Below are positions 38,827 through 50,039 of a stretch of DNA of 64,000 bases, piece after piece (the first letter of the stretch is position 1; each line of letters starts with the position of its first letter). The DNA is taken from the NCBI RefSeq assembly GCF_000520015.2, contig NZ_CP007044.2:4836001-4900000 (forward strand), in the 5' to 3' direction. Both the position numbers and the translations under genes were made by a program. The stretch comes from Chania multitudinisentens RB-25 (GTDB taxonomy: Bacteria; Pseudomonadota; Gammaproteobacteria; Enterobacterales; Enterobacteriaceae). The notes beneath the pieces are model-generated. The model had not been told where the DNA came from and ran no database searches. It saw only the letters and a program-made list of their open reading frames with translations.

Positions 38827-40536
38827 ATGCGTCTGGTTCATCGTCTCAGCCAGTATCAACGCCTGTATCAGCAGCTCGGCAACGCACCTGTAGCTATCAC
38901 CGTCGCGGAACTGGCTGCAATGTTTTATTGCAGCGAACGCCACACGCGCACGCTGGTACAACAACTGCAAGAACAGGGCTGGCTGAGCTGGCACTCCCAA
39001 GCCGGGCGCGGCAAACGTGCACAGTTACAATGCCTGAAAACACCCGATGAACTGCGTGCAGCCCATTTACAACGCCTGTTGCAGCAAGGTGATCATCAGG
39101 GCGCGCTGGAAATGGCGCAATTAGCCCCTCAGCACCTGCAAGAACTGTTGAGCCCACATCTTGGCGGCCAATGGCAGGAAGGCAGCCCAACGCTGCGTAT
39201 TCCCTATTACCGCACGTTAGAAAAACTCGATCCACTAACGCTAAGTGGCCGAGCCGAGCAACATTTAGTCGCCACGGTGTATGCAGGCTTAACACGCTTT
39301 AATACCGGCAACCCACAACCCCAGCCGGATTTGGCACATCATTGGCAGATCAGTAAAGATGGTCTGTGCTGGCAGTTCTTTTTGCGCAGCCAATTGCGCT
39401 GGCATAACGGGGAACCCCTGACTGGTCAGCAATTGCTGCAAACGCTGAATAAACTACGCCAGCACCCCCGCAGCCAACCGCTATTGAGCTGCGTGGAAAC
39501 CATCAGCCTGCCGCATACCTTGTGCATCCAGTTCGATCTGCATACCCCAGATTATTGGCTGGCACACCGGTTAGCGGAGCTGCCCTGCCTGATTAACCAC
39601 CCCGAATACCCGGTGATAGGTGCCGGGCCGTTCAAACTGGCGCTGAACGATCCTCAACTCGTGCGGCTAGAGCAGCACCCTTATTACCATCTGCAACACC
39701 CTTATCTGGAAAGCATTGAGTATTGGATCACGCCAGATTTACTCACCAGCGGTAATGACACCAGTTGCCAGCATCCAGTACGGATCACCATCGGCCAACA
39801 GGAGGAATTGGCACTGGCGCGGCCGGTGCAGCGCAGCATAAGCCTGGGTTGGTGTTATCTGGCGCTCAACCAGCGGCGTGGAAGGCTCAGTGAAGCCCAA
39901 GGGCAAAAGCTGCTGATGCTGATCCAGCGTTCAGGGCTGCTGGCTAATCTCCCCATACCCAATAGCGTGATTACCCCAAGCCACGAAATGCTACCTGGGT
40001 GGAGCATTCCCGAGCACCTGATTGAGGAAGTTAACCTGCCCGCCAAGCTCACTTTGCTCTATCGCCCACCGGTTGAACTTGAAACGCTGACACAATTTTT
40101 ACAACAGTTGCTGGCGGAACAGGGTTGCGAGTTAGAAGTGCATTATTATTCCGGTAAACGCTGGCAAAGTGCCGAACAACTCGCTCAGGCTGACCTGCTT
40201 CTGGCAGATAATCTGATTGGTGAAGCGCCAGAGGCCACGCTGGAAAGCTGGTTACGCCGTGATGTACTTTGGCAAGGCATTCTGACCGAGGAAAACTGGC
40301 AGCACCAACAGCAAATCTTGCGCCATATACAGCAGTTTCCTGATCAGCAGCAGCGCTACAATCAATTGAAAATCTATTACCAACAGTTGATGAAGGCAGC
40401 AATCCTGACGCCGCTGTTCCACTATCAATATCAGGTCAGCGCACCGCCACGCATTCAAGGGGTAACCCTCACCGCCCACGGTTGGTTTGATTTTTGCCAA
40501 GCCTGGCTACCACCGCCGCTGGAGAACCATAAGTGA
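38827..40536 (+). CDS. ybaE: SgrR-type transcriptional regulator YbaE
   Basis: 569 residues (E. coli YbaE 566). N-terminal SgrR_N winged helix (about 1-115: RLVHRLSQYQRLYQQLG, CSERHTRTLVQQLQEQGW) joined to a periplasmic solute-binding-protein-like domain (SBP_bac_5, from about residue 160: LDPLTLSGRAEQHLVATVY, WHNGEPLTGQQLLQTL). There is no signal peptide, so it acts in the cytoplasm as a ligand-sensing regulator. The ligand is unknown; SgrR itself responds to sugar-phosphate stress. GAGGA lies 8 nt before the chosen ATG. Divergent from cof. Confidence 0.9.
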   Translation: MRLVHRLSQYQRLYQQLGNAPVAITVAELAAMFYCSERHTRTLVQQLQEQGWLSWHSQAGRGKRAQLQCLKTPDELRAAHLQRLLQQGDHQGALEMAQLAPQHLQELLSPHLGGQWQEGSPTLRIPYYRTLEKLDPLTLSGRAEQHLVATVYAGLTRFNTGNPQPQPDLAHHWQISKDGLCWQFFLRSQLRWHNGEPLTGQQLLQTLNKLRQHPRSQPLLSCVETISLPHTLCIQFDLHTPDYWLAHRLAELPCLINHPEYPVIGAGPFKLALNDPQLVRLEQHPYYHLQHPYLESIEYWITPDLLTSGNDTSCQHPVRITIGQQEELALARPVQRSISLGWCYLALNQRRGRLSEAQGQKLLMLIQRSGLLANLPIPNSVITPSHEMLPGWSIPEHLIEEVNLPAKLTLLYRPPVELETLTQFLQQLLAEQGCELEVHYYSGKRWQSAEQLAQADLLLADNLIGEAPEATLESWLRRDVLWQGILTEENWQHQQQILRHIQQFPDQQQRYNQLKIYYQQLMKAAILTPLFHYQYQVSAPPRIQGVTLTAHGWFDFCQAWLPPPLENHK

Positions 40537-40696
40537 TAACTTCCCCCATGCATCTCCTACGGTAGATGTGCTCTATCTGCTACTATCACCAGCGCAAGTG
40601 TCATTCGCCCCTCAGTAATGCAAACCGCTCACTGAGAGGATAAACCAGCCGCCCGAATGTATATCGGGAATGGCTCCTCCACAGAAGGTTGATTCT

Positions 40697-41395
40697 ATGA
40701 AACGCGCAGTCGTCGTTTTTAGCGGTGGACAAGACTCCACGACCTGCTTAATTCAGGCATTGCAACAGTATGATGAAGTTCACTGCATTACGTTCGATTA
40801 CGGCCAGCGTCACCGCGCCGAAATCGACGTTGCCAAGGCCCTGGCTCAGGAATTGGGGGTCAAGGCACACAAAGTCTTAGAGGCAGGATTACTCAATGAG
40901 TTGGCGATCAGTAGCCTGACCCGCGACAACATCCCGCTTCCCATATTCGACAGCACACAGCAAGAGGCGATACCAAATACCTTTGTACCCGGGCGTAATA
41001 TCTTTTTCCTGACATTAGCATCAATTTATGCCTATCAGGTGGAAGCAGAAACCGTGATCATCGGGGTGTGCGAAACTGACTTTTCCGGTTATCCCGATTG
41101 CCGCGACGAGTTTGTTAAAGCCTTGAATCACGCAATCGTGTTGGGTATTGCACGTGATATTCACTTTGAAACACCGTTAATGTGGCTCAATAAAGCCGAG
41201 ACCTGGGCACTGGCAGACTACTACCAGCAGTTGGAACGGGTCCGCCAGGATACCCTAACCTGCTATAACGGCATAAAAGGTGATGGCTGCGGCCAATGTG
41301 CTGCCTGCCACCTGCGTACCCATGGATTACAGCAGTATCAGGTCAATAAAACCGAGGTGATGGCAAGCCTGAAACAAAAAACCGGGTTGGTTTAA
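40697..41395 (+). CDS. queC: 7-cyano-7-deazaguanine synthase QueC
   Basis: 232 residues (E. coli 231). It converts 7-carboxy-7-deazaguanine to preQ0 with ATP and ammonia in queuosine synthesis. The PP-loop [15 protein letters not shown] and zinc-binding C-terminus ([20 protein letters not shown]) are intact. The start with AAGG 8 nt upstream gives the family N-terminus [11 protein letters not shown]; a start 27 bases earlier lacks support. The leader has a CTCAGT/ACTGAG hairpin (40609-40639), not recognised as a preQ1 riboswitch. Confidence 0.95.
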   Translation: MKRAVVVFSGGQDSTTCLIQALQQYDEVHCITFDYGQRHRAEIDVAKALAQELGVKAHKVLEAGLLNELAISSLTRDNIPLPIFDSTQQEAIPNTFVPGRNIFFLTLASIYAYQVEAETVIIGVCETDFSGYPDCRDEFVKALNHAIVLGIARDIHFETPLMWLNKAETWALADYYQQLERVRQDTLTCYNGIKGDGCGQCAACHLRTHGLQQYQVNKTEVMASLKQKTGLV

Positions 41396-41441
41396 AACAG
41401 AGCAAATGAACACTGTTGGTCACCATTTGCGTGATACAGTT

Positions 41442-41568
41442 TATATCCTATGGATTTCAAGCCGTAGCTCGGCGGCAAACGTAGAAATACCCAGTAACTT
41501 ACTTAGGTAAGGGACTGGGGTGACTACGTGAAGCCAACAACGCTACAGCCTGAAAGACGACGTGTATA
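41442..41568. repeat. Dispersed repeat, copy C
   Basis: 127 bp between convergent queC and fadM. Inverted ends TATATCCTATGGATTTCAAG and CTGAAAGACGACGTGTATA; internal palindrome CCCAGT...ACTGGG enclosing CTTAC/GTAAG, the same plan as copy B. Confidence 0.65.
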
Positions 41569-41582
41569 GCCGCCTGCCAAAC

Positions 41583-41993
41583 TCAACCCTGCTCTTTCTG
41601 CTGCAATGCCATCAAGTGCTCGCGCAGTTCCCCTTCGAGCGGTAATGCCCGTTGGGTTTTCAGATCGATACAAACAAACGTGAGTGTTGCATCAGCTACC
41701 GGTGACCCCTCCGGCTCTAACGTCACTTGCTGGCTCAATACTCCACTTTTGCCGCTCAGTTGCTGCATTTGGCTATCAATACGTAGCTTGTCGCCCAACA
41801 CTGCCGGTTTGCGATAGTTGATATTGATGTTCACTACGATAAACGCGATGTTGTTTTGCGTCATCCAGTGGAACGCGTCCAGATGCTCCAACCATTCCCA
41901 GCGAGCTTCCTCCAGAAATTCCAAATAGCGGGCATTATTAACATGCTGATAAAAATCAAGATGATAACCACGAACTTTAATATAAGTATGCAT
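41583..41993 (-). CDS. fadM: Long-chain acyl-CoA thioesterase FadM (YbaW)
   Basis: 136 residues, single hot-dog thioesterase (4HBT). The active-site segment GYHLDFYQHVNNARYLEFLE contains the catalytic Asp, and NININYRKPAVLGDKL follows. In E. coli it clears acyl-CoA intermediates of beta-oxidation under FadR control. Same strand as the following ybaV, 163 bases apart. Confidence 0.93.
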   Translation of the reverse strand: MHTYIKVRGYHLDFYQHVNNARYLEFLEEARWEWLEHLDAFHWMTQNNIAFIVVNININYRKPAVLGDKLRIDSQMQQLSGKSGVLSQQVTLEPEGSPVADATLTFVCIDLKTQRALPLEGELREHLMALQQKEQG

Positions 41994-42156
41994 AGTGAAA
42001 TGGCTGCTCCTGTCTGATCATGGTTAAAAACGGGCGCACTACGCCCTGGCCGATTCGACTTTATCCCTTTCATTTTTTATGAATCTGGTATGACCTGTAA
42101 AATGTAGCAGAGGAAAGCGGCTGCCAACGCATTTTGCTCCGCAGCCGCGATCAAAA

Positions 42157-42561
<405 letters not shown>

Positions 42562-42633
42562 TTAGTGTTTAACAGCAAGGCTACCTTGCCGCAGCGGCAG
42601 ATATTCAGCAAACAACAGATGTTAAATGTGGAA

Positions 42634-42653
42634 AAGGCCGCGAAAGCGGCCTT
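42634..42653 (-). terminator. ppiD terminator
   Basis: 8-bp stem AAGGCCGC/GCGGCCTT with GAAA-type tetraloop, 35 bases beyond the ppiD stop, followed on the minus strand by TTCC. Confidence 0.7.
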
Positions 42654-42688
42654 GATATATTGCATTTTGTTGCAAAGAAATGCGGTGC

Positions 42689-44572
42689 TTATTGAGGTTG
42701 TTGCTCTGCGGCACCCATAGTGATTTTGGCTTCTTTACGCAGATTTGACAGCAGTGCATCAAAAGCAATACCCGTCATACTCTCTTCCATTTTGCTGATG
42801 AAGGTTTTCATTTCATCCGCTGGCAACGTACCTGGCCTGACCATATCCAGTGCGATCAGCACTACATTATCCTGACGATCCTGTGCCATGCCATAAACGG
42901 GTTTGCCTTCCTGTGGATGAGGCAATGAGAATACGGCCTCCACCAGTTGGCTGTCTTCCGAAGCGCGCGTCATTTTCTCCACGCTGCCAAAGCTCAGGCC
43001 TGCGGCAGCCATCGCCTCATCACCGTTGCCTTGTTTCAATGCAACCAACAGTTTCTCACCCTGCAATTTGGCTTCCTGCACGGCTTTGTTGCGTTTCACC
43101 ATTTCAATAACACGGTCTTTCACTTTGTCGAATGGCTCAATCCCTTCCGGCTGATGGCCGGTCACGCGGATAACAAATGCGCGGTCGCCGTCTACGGTGA
43201 TCACATCAGAGTTGCTACCCGGTGCGCCATTCTCACCAATCAAGGAACCGTCAAAGATCGACTGTATAACCGGTTTGAAATCCAAGGTTGCCGGGATATT
43301 GTCACGGGTAAACCAATCCGTTTGCACCGCTTTAATCCCCGCAGCTTCTTCCGCAGAGGCCAAGGATTCATTATCACTGGTAGCAGCTTCGCTCACCTTT
43401 TGTTGCAAGGCATAGTAAGCGTCAACCGCTCTTTCTTGCTTCACCGTCTTGGTAATAGCCTCATGCACTTCACTCAATGGCTTCACCAGCGCGGGTTTGA
43501 TGTCGTTCAAACGAACGATCAGGTAACCCACTGAAGATTTCACTACGCCAGACACTTGGCCTATTTCGGTCAGGTTAGCCTGTTTCAGTTCGTCAGCGGT
43601 GGTTTCCGGTTCCATCCACCCCAACTCACCACCGTTACGGCGTGAGATAATATCGGTGGATTTCTCTTGCGCCAAGGTGGCAAAATCGGCACCGTTTTTC
43701 AGCTCTGCCAGAACAGCATTAGCGTCTGCCTCGGTTTTCAGCTGAATCACACTATAATTTCTACGCTCCGGCTGGCCATAGCTGCTCTGGTGCTGATCGT
43801 AATAAGCGCTGATATCCGCCTCGGTGACGGCCACATTATCCTGCATAGCCGCCGCATCTAGCGCGATATAGCTCACCTTCACCTGTTCTGGAGCAATGAA
43901 ACTGCTCTTGTTCTGCTCGTAATACGCCTTCAGCTCATCATCGGAGACCGTTTGCTTGGCCTGCAAGGCTTGCAGGTTGATCGTTGCCAAACGCACATCC
44001 CGTTCCTGCAACATCAAGGCCGCCATGGCCTGAGACTCAGAAGGCAGCACAAAGCCAGAATCCCCAAACCCTTGGAGCATTTGCTGATTAATCAGTTGCT
44101 GGCGCATAGACTGCGCGTAATTATCCGCGCTGTAACCCATGCGTGTAATCAGATCGAGATACTTGGCATTATCGAACTGGCCGTCAGTCTGGAAGTAAGC
44201 CTCCTTACGGATGGCATCTTTCACCTGATCGTCACTCACGTTCAGGCCTAATTTTTTAGCATACTGGTCAAGCAAAACCCTATCGATCAGCTGTGACAAC
44301 ACCTGCTGGCGCATCTGCTGCATGTAACCTTCATTGCCCGCCAAGACGGAAAACTGGTCACCTAGTTGCTGCTGCATACGACTGCGTTCACTCTGGAAAG
44401 CCTGTTCCAGTTGAGCGCGCTCAATCACCTGGCCATTGACTTTCGCCGCATAATCGCCAGAACCGCCGGTCAGATAACCGCCCACCCCTGTCAAAATAAA
44501 TGACAAGATGATCAGGGCCAGGATGATTTTTAGCACGATGTTGTTAGCAGCCGCGCGTAAATTGTCCATCAT
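42689..44572 (-). CDS. ppiD: Periplasmic folding chaperone PpiD
   Basis: 627 residues (E. coli 623). N-terminal membrane anchor (IVLKIILALIILSFILTG, residues 12-29), then a SurA-like helical domain and a parvulin domain around residues 265-355 (YSVIQLKTEADANAVLAELK, RRNGGELGWMEP). It faces the periplasm beside the Sec translocon and helps emerging outer-membrane proteins. Starts MMDNLRAAANN as in E. coli. Confidence 0.95.
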   Translation of the reverse strand: MMDNLRAAANNIVLKIILALIILSFILTGVGGYLTGGSGDYAAKVNGQVIERAQLEQAFQSERSRMQQQLGDQFSVLAGNEGYMQQMRQQVLSQLIDRVLLDQYAKKLGLNVSDDQVKDAIRKEAYFQTDGQFDNAKYLDLITRMGYSADNYAQSMRQQLINQQMLQGFGDSGFVLPSESQAMAALMLQERDVRLATINLQALQAKQTVSDDELKAYYEQNKSSFIAPEQVKVSYIALDAAAMQDNVAVTEADISAYYDQHQSSYGQPERRNYSVIQLKTEADANAVLAELKNGADFATLAQEKSTDIISRRNGGELGWMEPETTADELKQANLTEIGQVSGVVKSSVGYLIVRLNDIKPALVKPLSEVHEAITKTVKQERAVDAYYALQQKVSEAATSDNESLASAEEAAGIKAVQTDWFTRDNIPATLDFKPVIQSIFDGSLIGENGAPGSNSDVITVDGDRAFVIRVTGHQPEGIEPFDKVKDRVIEMVKRNKAVQEAKLQGEKLLVALKQGNGDEAMAAAGLSFGSVEKMTRASEDSQLVEAVFSLPHPQEGKPVYGMAQDRQDNVVLIALDMVRPGTLPADEMKTFISKMEESMTGIAFDALLSNLRKEAKITMGAAEQQPQ

Positions 44573-44936
44573 AGTGTGACAACACTCCGCTGTGATGTGG
44601 ATTAAAAACCCTTGCGCAGGCGCGTTCCCTGCAACAAAAATAAAAAAAGCGCATCAACCTGATGCGCCTTATATCTTACCTCACCAACACCGCTGCGTCA
44701 GGTGATTGTTTAATACAAAACCTTGTAACCCTAACCGTTTTCACTCTGAATAGTTCGTGCGAGTATCACCGGTATTGCTTGAGGTTGCAGGAGTACTTGT
44801 GGATTACCCAGCCCATCCATGAACCCTCCCACCTGCGGGGCCACTGCAAGCAGCGTTCAAATATGCTCCCGGCAGATTTGAACGCTCACCCAAATGACTT
44901 GCTGCCTACCTGCAACGCCAAGTACGGGTGCAGTAA
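44573..44936. other. Long hupB-ppiD spacer with inverted repeats
   Basis: 364 bases without a gene. A strong minus-strand terminator lies at 44642-44667, 270 bases beyond hupB. Closer to hupB is a perfect 11-bp inverted repeat AGCGTTCAAAT/ATTTGAACGCT (44852-44886). So hupB may have an unusually long 3' untranslated RNA, or a small RNA may sit between the two structures. Confidence 0.4.
44642..44667 (-). terminator. Strong terminator upstream of ppiD
   Basis: Stem GCGCATCA/TGATGCGC with 3-nt loop followed on the minus strand by seven T. Ends transcription coming from hupB. Confidence 0.8.
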
Positions 44937-45209
44937 TCAGTTTACCGCGTCTTTCAATGCTTTACCTGCACGGAAGGCCGGAACTTTGGCTGCCGCAATT
45001 TTGATCTCTTTACCGGTTTGTGGGTTACGGCCGGTACGAGCTGAACGCTCACGCACGGTGAAAGAACCGAAACCAACCAGAGCTACATCATCCCCTTCTT
45101 TCAAGGATTCGGTAACAGATGCAATAATTGCATCTAAAGCACGCCCTGCAGCCGCTTTGGAAATATCAGCACCAGCGGCAATTTTGTCGATCAGTTGTGA
45201 CTTATTCAC
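44937..45209 (-). CDS. hupB: DNA-binding protein HU-beta
   Basis: 90 residues, nearly identical to E. coli HU-beta ([20 protein letters not shown], the DNA-binding arm [20 protein letters not shown]). It begins with GTG, as in E. coli, with AGGGG 9 nt upstream. A dimeric histone-like protein that bends DNA. Lies downstream of lon on the same strand with its own promoter region (45210-45350). Confidence 0.96.
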   Translation of the reverse strand: MNKSQLIDKIAAGADISKAAAGRALDAIIASVTESLKEGDDVALVGFGSFTVRERSARTGRNPQTGKEIKIAAAKVPAFRAGKALKDAVN

Positions 45210-45353
45210 TCTATCATCCCCTCTAGAATTCAAACGTCGCACCGGAAAATCCCTACGGTTACGACAGCGCAGCTGTTATATCAATCCCGTCGCGCCATGG
45301 CAAGCCACCAAGCAGCAGCAAAACTCGGCCCGACAGGGATCTAACTTAGCGGC

Positions 45354-45390
45354 ACAAAAAAATACTGGCAAGCCCGAAATAGCTTGCCAG
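45354..45390 (-). terminator. lon terminator
   Basis: Stem CTGGCAAGC/GCTTGCCAG, loop 8 nt, followed on the minus strand by seven T, 35 bases beyond lon. Confidence 0.85.
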
Positions 45391-45424
45391 CATAAGTTTT
45401 CTCAATGGTTTTTGCGATCCGTCA

Positions 45425-47779
45425 CTATTTTACTGCGACAGGCTGCGCACCAAAGGCAGGATTTTGTAATGCGATGTTCAAAACTTCATCAATTTTCTGC
45501 ACCGGATGAATCTCCAGATCAGCGATAACGTTATCTGGAATCTCTTCCAGATCGCGCTTGTTCTCATAAGGAATCAGCACAGTTTTGATGCCACCACGGT
45601 GTGCCGCCAACAGTTTCTCTTTCAAGCCACCGATCGGCAATACCTGGCCACGCAGCGTGATCTCGCCGGTCATCGCCACATCGGCACGCACCGGGTTGCC
45701 AGTCAGGCAAGAAACCAGGGCGGTACACATGGCGATGCCCGCGCTTGGGCCGTCTTTTGGTGTTGCACCTTCCGGCACATGCACATGGATGTCGCGTTTT
45801 TCATAGAAATCAGCATTGATGCCCAATTTCTCGGCACGCGCGCGTACCACAGTCAACGCCGCCTGGATTGACTCCTGCATCACCTCCCCCAAAGAACCGG
45901 TATAAGTCAGCTTGCCCTTACCCGGCACACAGGCGGTTTCAATGGTCAGCAGATCGCCCCCCACTTCCGTCCATGCCAGCCCTGTGACCTGCCCTACGCG
46001 GTTTTCGGTGTCAGCACGCCCATAATCGACACGCTGAACGCCCAGATAATCTTTCAGATTGTCGCCATTGATCTCAATATGCTTGAGCTTCTTGTCCATC
46101 AGCAGTGATTTCACCGCTTTACGGCACAGCTTGGAAAGTTCGCGTTCCAGGCTACGCACCCCAGCCTCGCGGGTGTAATAGCGGATAATGCCGATAATGG
46201 CGCTGTCATCGACCTTCAATTCACCTTTTTTCAGCGCATTACGCTCGATCTGCTTCGGCAACAGGTGCTCTCTGGCGATGTTCAGTTTTTCATCTTCGGT
46301 GTAACCAGAAAGACGAATCACTTCCATACGGTCCAGCAAAGGTGCCGGAATATTCATCGAGTTTGATGTTGCAACAAACATCACATCCGACAGATCGTAA
46401 TCCACTTCCAGGTAGTGATCGTTGAACGCCACGTTCTGCTCTGGGTCTAACACTTCCAAGAGGGCAGAAGCCGGATCGCCACGCATATCAGATGACATTT
46501 TGTCGATCTCATCCAGCAGGAACAGCGGATTTTTCACCCCGACTTTGGCCATTTTCTGGATCAGTTTACCCGGCATAGAGCCGATGTAAGTCCGGCGATG
46601 CCCACGGATTTCCGCTTCATCACGCACACCACCCAACGCCATACGTACATATTGGCGACCGGTAGCACGGGCGATCGATTGCCCCAATGAGGTTTTACCC
46701 ACACCCGGAGGCCCCACCAGGCACAGGATCGGGCCTTTTATTTTGCTGACGCGGCTTTGCACTGCAAGATATTCAAGGATACGGTCTTTAACCCGCTCCA
46801 GGCCGTAGTGATCGGTATCAAGCACTTCCTGCGCCTTCACCAGGTCTTTTTTCACCTTGCTGCGCGCATTCCACGGTACCTGCAACATCCAATCGATGTA
46901 GCCACGCACAACGGTAGCTTCCGCTGACATTGGCGACATCATTTTCAGCTTTTGCAGCTCGGCTTCGGTTTTCTCACGGGCTTCTTTCGGCATTTTTGCC
47001 GCTTCGATCTTACGCTTCAACGCTTCATGCTCGTCTGGCGTATCGTCCATCTCGCCTAATTCTTTCTGGATGGCCTTCATCTGCTCATTCAGATAGTACT
47101 CACGCTGGCTCTTTTCCATCTGTTTCTTGACGCGGTTACGGATACGTTTCTCAACCTGTAACAGATCGATTTCCGATTCCATCATCGCCATCAGGTATTC
47201 AAGACGTTCGGTGATATCGAACATCTCCAACACCGACTGCTTGTCGCTGAGCTTCAACGGCATATGCGCAGCAATGGTATCCGCCAAACGTGCAGCATCG
47301 TCGATGCTGTTCAATGAGGTCAGCACCTCCGGTGGGATTTTTTTGTTCAGTTTGATGTAGCCTTCAAACTGATTGATGGCCGTGCGCACCAGAACTTCTT
47401 GCTCCCGCTCATCAATAGCAGGTGACTCAAGATATTCTGCTTTGGCAGCAAAGTGTTCACCGCTGTCGGAAAGCGTAGTGATACGCGCGCGCTGTAAGCC
47501 TTCGACCAGCACTTTCACCGTGCCATCTGGCAGTTTCAGCATCTGCAAAATCGACGCAACGGTCCCCACAGAGAATAAATCGTTAATGCCAGGTTCATCC
47601 GTTGAGGCCTCTTTCTGTGCCACCAGCATGATCTTTTTATCGTGATCCATTGCGGCTTCGAGGCACCGAATCGATTTTTCCCGACCAACAAATAACGGGA
47701 TCACCATATGCGGATAAACCACCACATCGCGCAATGGCAGAACGGGGATTTCAATGCGTTCGGAACGCTCAGGGTTCAT
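45425..47779 (-). CDS. lon: ATP-dependent protease Lon
   Basis: 784 residues, exactly the E. coli length. N-terminal substrate-recognition domain ([20 protein letters not shown]), AAA+ module with Walker [12 protein letters not shown] and Walker [11 protein letters not shown], and the C-terminal serine protease with catalytic Ser in [11 protein letters not shown] and Lys in [13 protein letters not shown]. It degrades misfolded and regulatory proteins in the cytoplasm. The start at 47779 gives the family N-terminus [11 protein letters not shown]; the in-frame extension upstream is rejected. Confidence 0.97.
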   Translation of the reverse strand: MNPERSERIEIPVLPLRDVVVYPHMVIPLFVGREKSIRCLEAAMDHDKKIMLVAQKEASTDEPGINDLFSVGTVASILQMLKLPDGTVKVLVEGLQRARITTLSDSGEHFAAKAEYLESPAIDEREQEVLVRTAINQFEGYIKLNKKIPPEVLTSLNSIDDAARLADTIAAHMPLKLSDKQSVLEMFDITERLEYLMAMMESEIDLLQVEKRIRNRVKKQMEKSQREYYLNEQMKAIQKELGEMDDTPDEHEALKRKIEAAKMPKEAREKTEAELQKLKMMSPMSAEATVVRGYIDWMLQVPWNARSKVKKDLVKAQEVLDTDHYGLERVKDRILEYLAVQSRVSKIKGPILCLVGPPGVGKTSLGQSIARATGRQYVRMALGGVRDEAEIRGHRRTYIGSMPGKLIQKMAKVGVKNPLFLLDEIDKMSSDMRGDPASALLEVLDPEQNVAFNDHYLEVDYDLSDVMFVATSNSMNIPAPLLDRMEVIRLSGYTEDEKLNIAREHLLPKQIERNALKKGELKVDDSAIIGIIRYYTREAGVRSLERELSKLCRKAVKSLLMDKKLKHIEINGDNLKDYLGVQRVDYGRADTENRVGQVTGLAWTEVGGDLLTIETACVPGKGKLTYTGSLGEVMQESIQAALTVVRARAEKLGINADFYEKRDIHVHVPEGATPKDGPSAGIAMCTALVSCLTGNPVRADVAMTGEITLRGQVLPIGGLKEKLLAAHRGGIKTVLIPYENKRDLEEIPDNVIADLEIHPVQKIDEVLNIALQNPAFGAQPVAVK

Positions 47780-47918
47780 AGAGCTCTCTCTTAGTTTAAT
47801 TTCCGCCAGGTTGAGGGGAATCTCATGAGACGCCAGCATTAAACGTTTCACAAAATCTGGATTATGAGTATATGGGGATGAATCTCTTACATTCAACGGC
47901 AAGAATGTATGGAAAAAG

Positions 47919-47944
47919 AAATGGGGGATAAAATCCCCCATTTT
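47919..47944 (-). terminator. clpX terminator
   Basis: Palindromic AAATGGGGGAT/ATCCCCCATTT with 3-nt loop, 30 bases beyond the clpX stop, followed on the minus strand by CTTTTTCC. Separates clpX from lon. Confidence 0.8.
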
Positions 47945-47973
47945 GCTATTAACCGTCTAGATTAACTGATTAA

Positions 47974-49245
47974 TTATTCGCCAGAAGCCTGTGCTTCCGG
48001 TTTACCGTAAATCAGCAGTGGTTTGGAATGGCCGGAGATAACCGACTCATCAATCACCACTTTATCCACACTTTCCAGCGACGGCAGGTCGTACATGGTA
48101 TCCAGCAACGCGCCTTCGACGATCGAACGCAGGCCACGAGCTCCGGTTTTGCGCGTCATCGCTTTTTTGGCGATGGCATTCAGCGCTTCATCACGAAACT
48201 CCAGTTCGACACCTTCTAAATTGAACAACGCCTGATATTGCTTGGTCAGAGCATTTTTCGGCTCTTTCAAGATTTGAATCAGTGCATCTTCACTCAGTTC
48301 GCTCAGCGTAGCCACCACAGGCAGACGACCAATAAATTCTGGGATTAAACCAAATTTGATCAAATCTTCAGGTTCAGCCTGCAACAATAGTTCACCTTCG
48401 GTCGCTTTTTCGGCTTCACCTTTAACGGTGGCGCCAAAGCCAATACCAGTACCGGTATTCACTCGCTGGCCGATCACTTTATCCAGCCCCGCAAACGCGC
48501 CACCACAGATGAACAGAATCTTGGAGGTATCAACCTGTAGGAATTCCTGCTGCGGATGTTTGCGCCCGCCCTGCGGCGGCACCGCGGCAATAGTCCCTTC
48601 AATCAGCTTCAGTAACGCCTGCTGCACACCTTCACCAGATACGTCACGGGTGATGGAAGGGTTGTCTGACTTGCGGGAAATTTTGTCGATCTCATCGATA
48701 TAAACAATCCCACGCTGGGCTTTCTGCACGTCATAATCACATTTCTGCAACAGCTTCTGAATGATATTTTCCACGTCCTCGCCCACATAACCGGCTTCGG
48801 TCAACGTGGTAGCATCGGCCATGGTAAAAGGCACATCCAGGAAGCGCGCCAGGGTTTCTGCCAGCAGGGTTTTACCGCTACCGGTTGGGCCGATCAGCAA
48901 AATATTGCTTTTACCCAACTCAATACCGTTACTGCTATCCCCATTGCGCAGGCGCTTATAATGGTTGTACACCGCCACCGCCAACACTTTCTTCGCCTGT
49001 TCTTGACCGATAACATAATCGTCTAGATGGTGGCGGATTTCGTGCGGAGTCGGCAATGAGTTGCGCTCGCGATGCGGGGCAACTTCTTTAATTTCTTCGC
49101 GAATAATGTCGTTACACAGGTCAACACATTCATCGCAGATATACACTGACGGCCCGGCAATCAGCTTACGCACTTCATGCTGGCTTTTGCCGCAGAAAGA
49201 GCAGTACAGCAACTTTCCTGAACCGTCTTTGCGCTTATCTGTCAT
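47974..49245 (-). CDS. clpX: ClpXP protease ATPase subunit ClpX
   Basis: 423 residues (E. coli 424). N-terminal zinc finger [20 protein letters not shown] ending in CDEC, Walker [13 protein letters not shown], Walker [13 protein letters not shown], pore loop GYVGEDV, and the ClpP-docking IGF loop ([11 protein letters not shown]). Unfolds tagged substrates and feeds them to ClpP. Lies 170 bases downstream of clpP. Confidence 0.97.
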   Translation of the reverse strand: MTDKRKDGSGKLLYCSFCGKSQHEVRKLIAGPSVYICDECVDLCNDIIREEIKEVAPHRERNSLPTPHEIRHHLDDYVIGQEQAKKVLAVAVYNHYKRLRNGDSSNGIELGKSNILLIGPTGSGKTLLAETLARFLDVPFTMADATTLTEAGYVGEDVENIIQKLLQKCDYDVQKAQRGIVYIDEIDKISRKSDNPSITRDVSGEGVQQALLKLIEGTIAAVPPQGGRKHPQQEFLQVDTSKILFICGGAFAGLDKVIGQRVNTGTGIGFGATVKGEAEKATEGELLLQAEPEDLIKFGLIPEFIGRLPVVATLSELSEDALIQILKEPKNALTKQYQALFNLEGVELEFRDEALNAIAKKAMTRKTGARGLRSIVEGALLDTMYDLPSLESVDKVVIDESVISGHSKPLLIYGKPEAQASGE

Positions 49246-49340
49246 CAGTCAAACCTCTTTTTAGTCTTTATCCAGCAGGAATTCGCGGCGGCAAATACAG
49301 GCCCATATCTTATACCGGGAACACCGATACCAATAATGCT

Positions 49341-49369
49341 ATTCAGAGCGAGCACTGCTCACTCTGAAT
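49341..49369 (-). other. Hairpin in the clpP-clpX spacer
   Basis: Arms ATTCAGAG-c-GAGCA and TGCTC-a-CTCTGAAT pair over 13 bp with one mismatch and a single-base centre. It lies 46 bases beyond clpP, without U-tract, so it may weaken read-through or mark a processing site rather than end the operon. Confidence 0.4.
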
Positions 49370-49415
49370 ACTATAGTCTATCAGCTCACGCAGATACTTC
49401 ACCAGCCGCCAGGTT

Positions 49416-50039
49416 CTAGCTGCGGTGCGTCAGAATGCCATCAACCAGACCGTATTCTACGGATTCTTCCGCGGTCATAAAGCGATCGCGCTCGGTGTCA
49501 CGTTCGATTTGCTCCAACGAGTGCCCAGTATGCTGTGCCATCAGTTCATTCATACGTGCTTTCACCTTGAGGATTTCGCGCGCATGGATTTCGATGTCCG
49601 TCGCCTGCCCTTGATAACCCCCCAGTGGTTGGTGAATCATCACGCGTGAATTTGGCAGGCAGAAACGCTTACCTTTAGTTCCCGCAGTCAGCAGGAACGC
49701 CCCCATGGAGCACGCCTGCCCCATACAGATCGTGCTGACATCCGGTTTGATAAACTGCATAGTGTCATAAATTGACATTCCCGCAGTGATAACGCCACCC
49801 GGTGAGTTGATATACAGGAAAATGTCTTTTTCCGGGCTTTCTGCTTCGAGGAACAACATCTGCGCCACGATCAGGTTAGCCATATAGTCTTCTACCTGAC
49901 CGGTCAGGAAAATAATACGCTCTTTCAGCAGACGGGAATAAATATCGTAAGAACGCTCCCCTCGTGAAGTCTGCTCTACCACCATTGGCACCAGTGCCAT
50001 GTTAGGTGCAAATTGATCTCGTTCGCCACTGTATGACAT
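49416..50039 (-). CDS. clpP: ATP-dependent Clp protease proteolytic subunit
   Basis: 207 residues (E. coli 207). Catalytic Ser in [13 protein letters not shown] and His in [16 protein letters not shown]; the propeptide [20 protein letters not shown] precedes the mature chain. Forms the tetradecameric barrel with ClpX or ClpA. First gene of clpP-clpX. Confidence 0.97.
   Translation of the reverse strand: MSYSGERDQFAPNMALVPMVVEQTSRGERSYDIYSRLLKERIIFLTGQVEDYMANLIVAQMLFLEAESPEKDIFLYINSPGGVITAGMSIYDTMQFIKPDVSTICMGQACSMGAFLLTAGTKGKRFCLPNSRVMIHQPLGGYQGQATDIEIHAREILKVKARMNELMAQHTGHSLEQIERDTERDRFMTAEESVEYGLVDGILTHRS

Noticed and set aside
40609..40639. Possible preQ1 riboswitch in the queC leader
   Set aside because: The hairpin CTCAGT/ACTGAG is present, but the compact pseudoknot and the A-rich tail of preQ1 aptamers are not recognisable.
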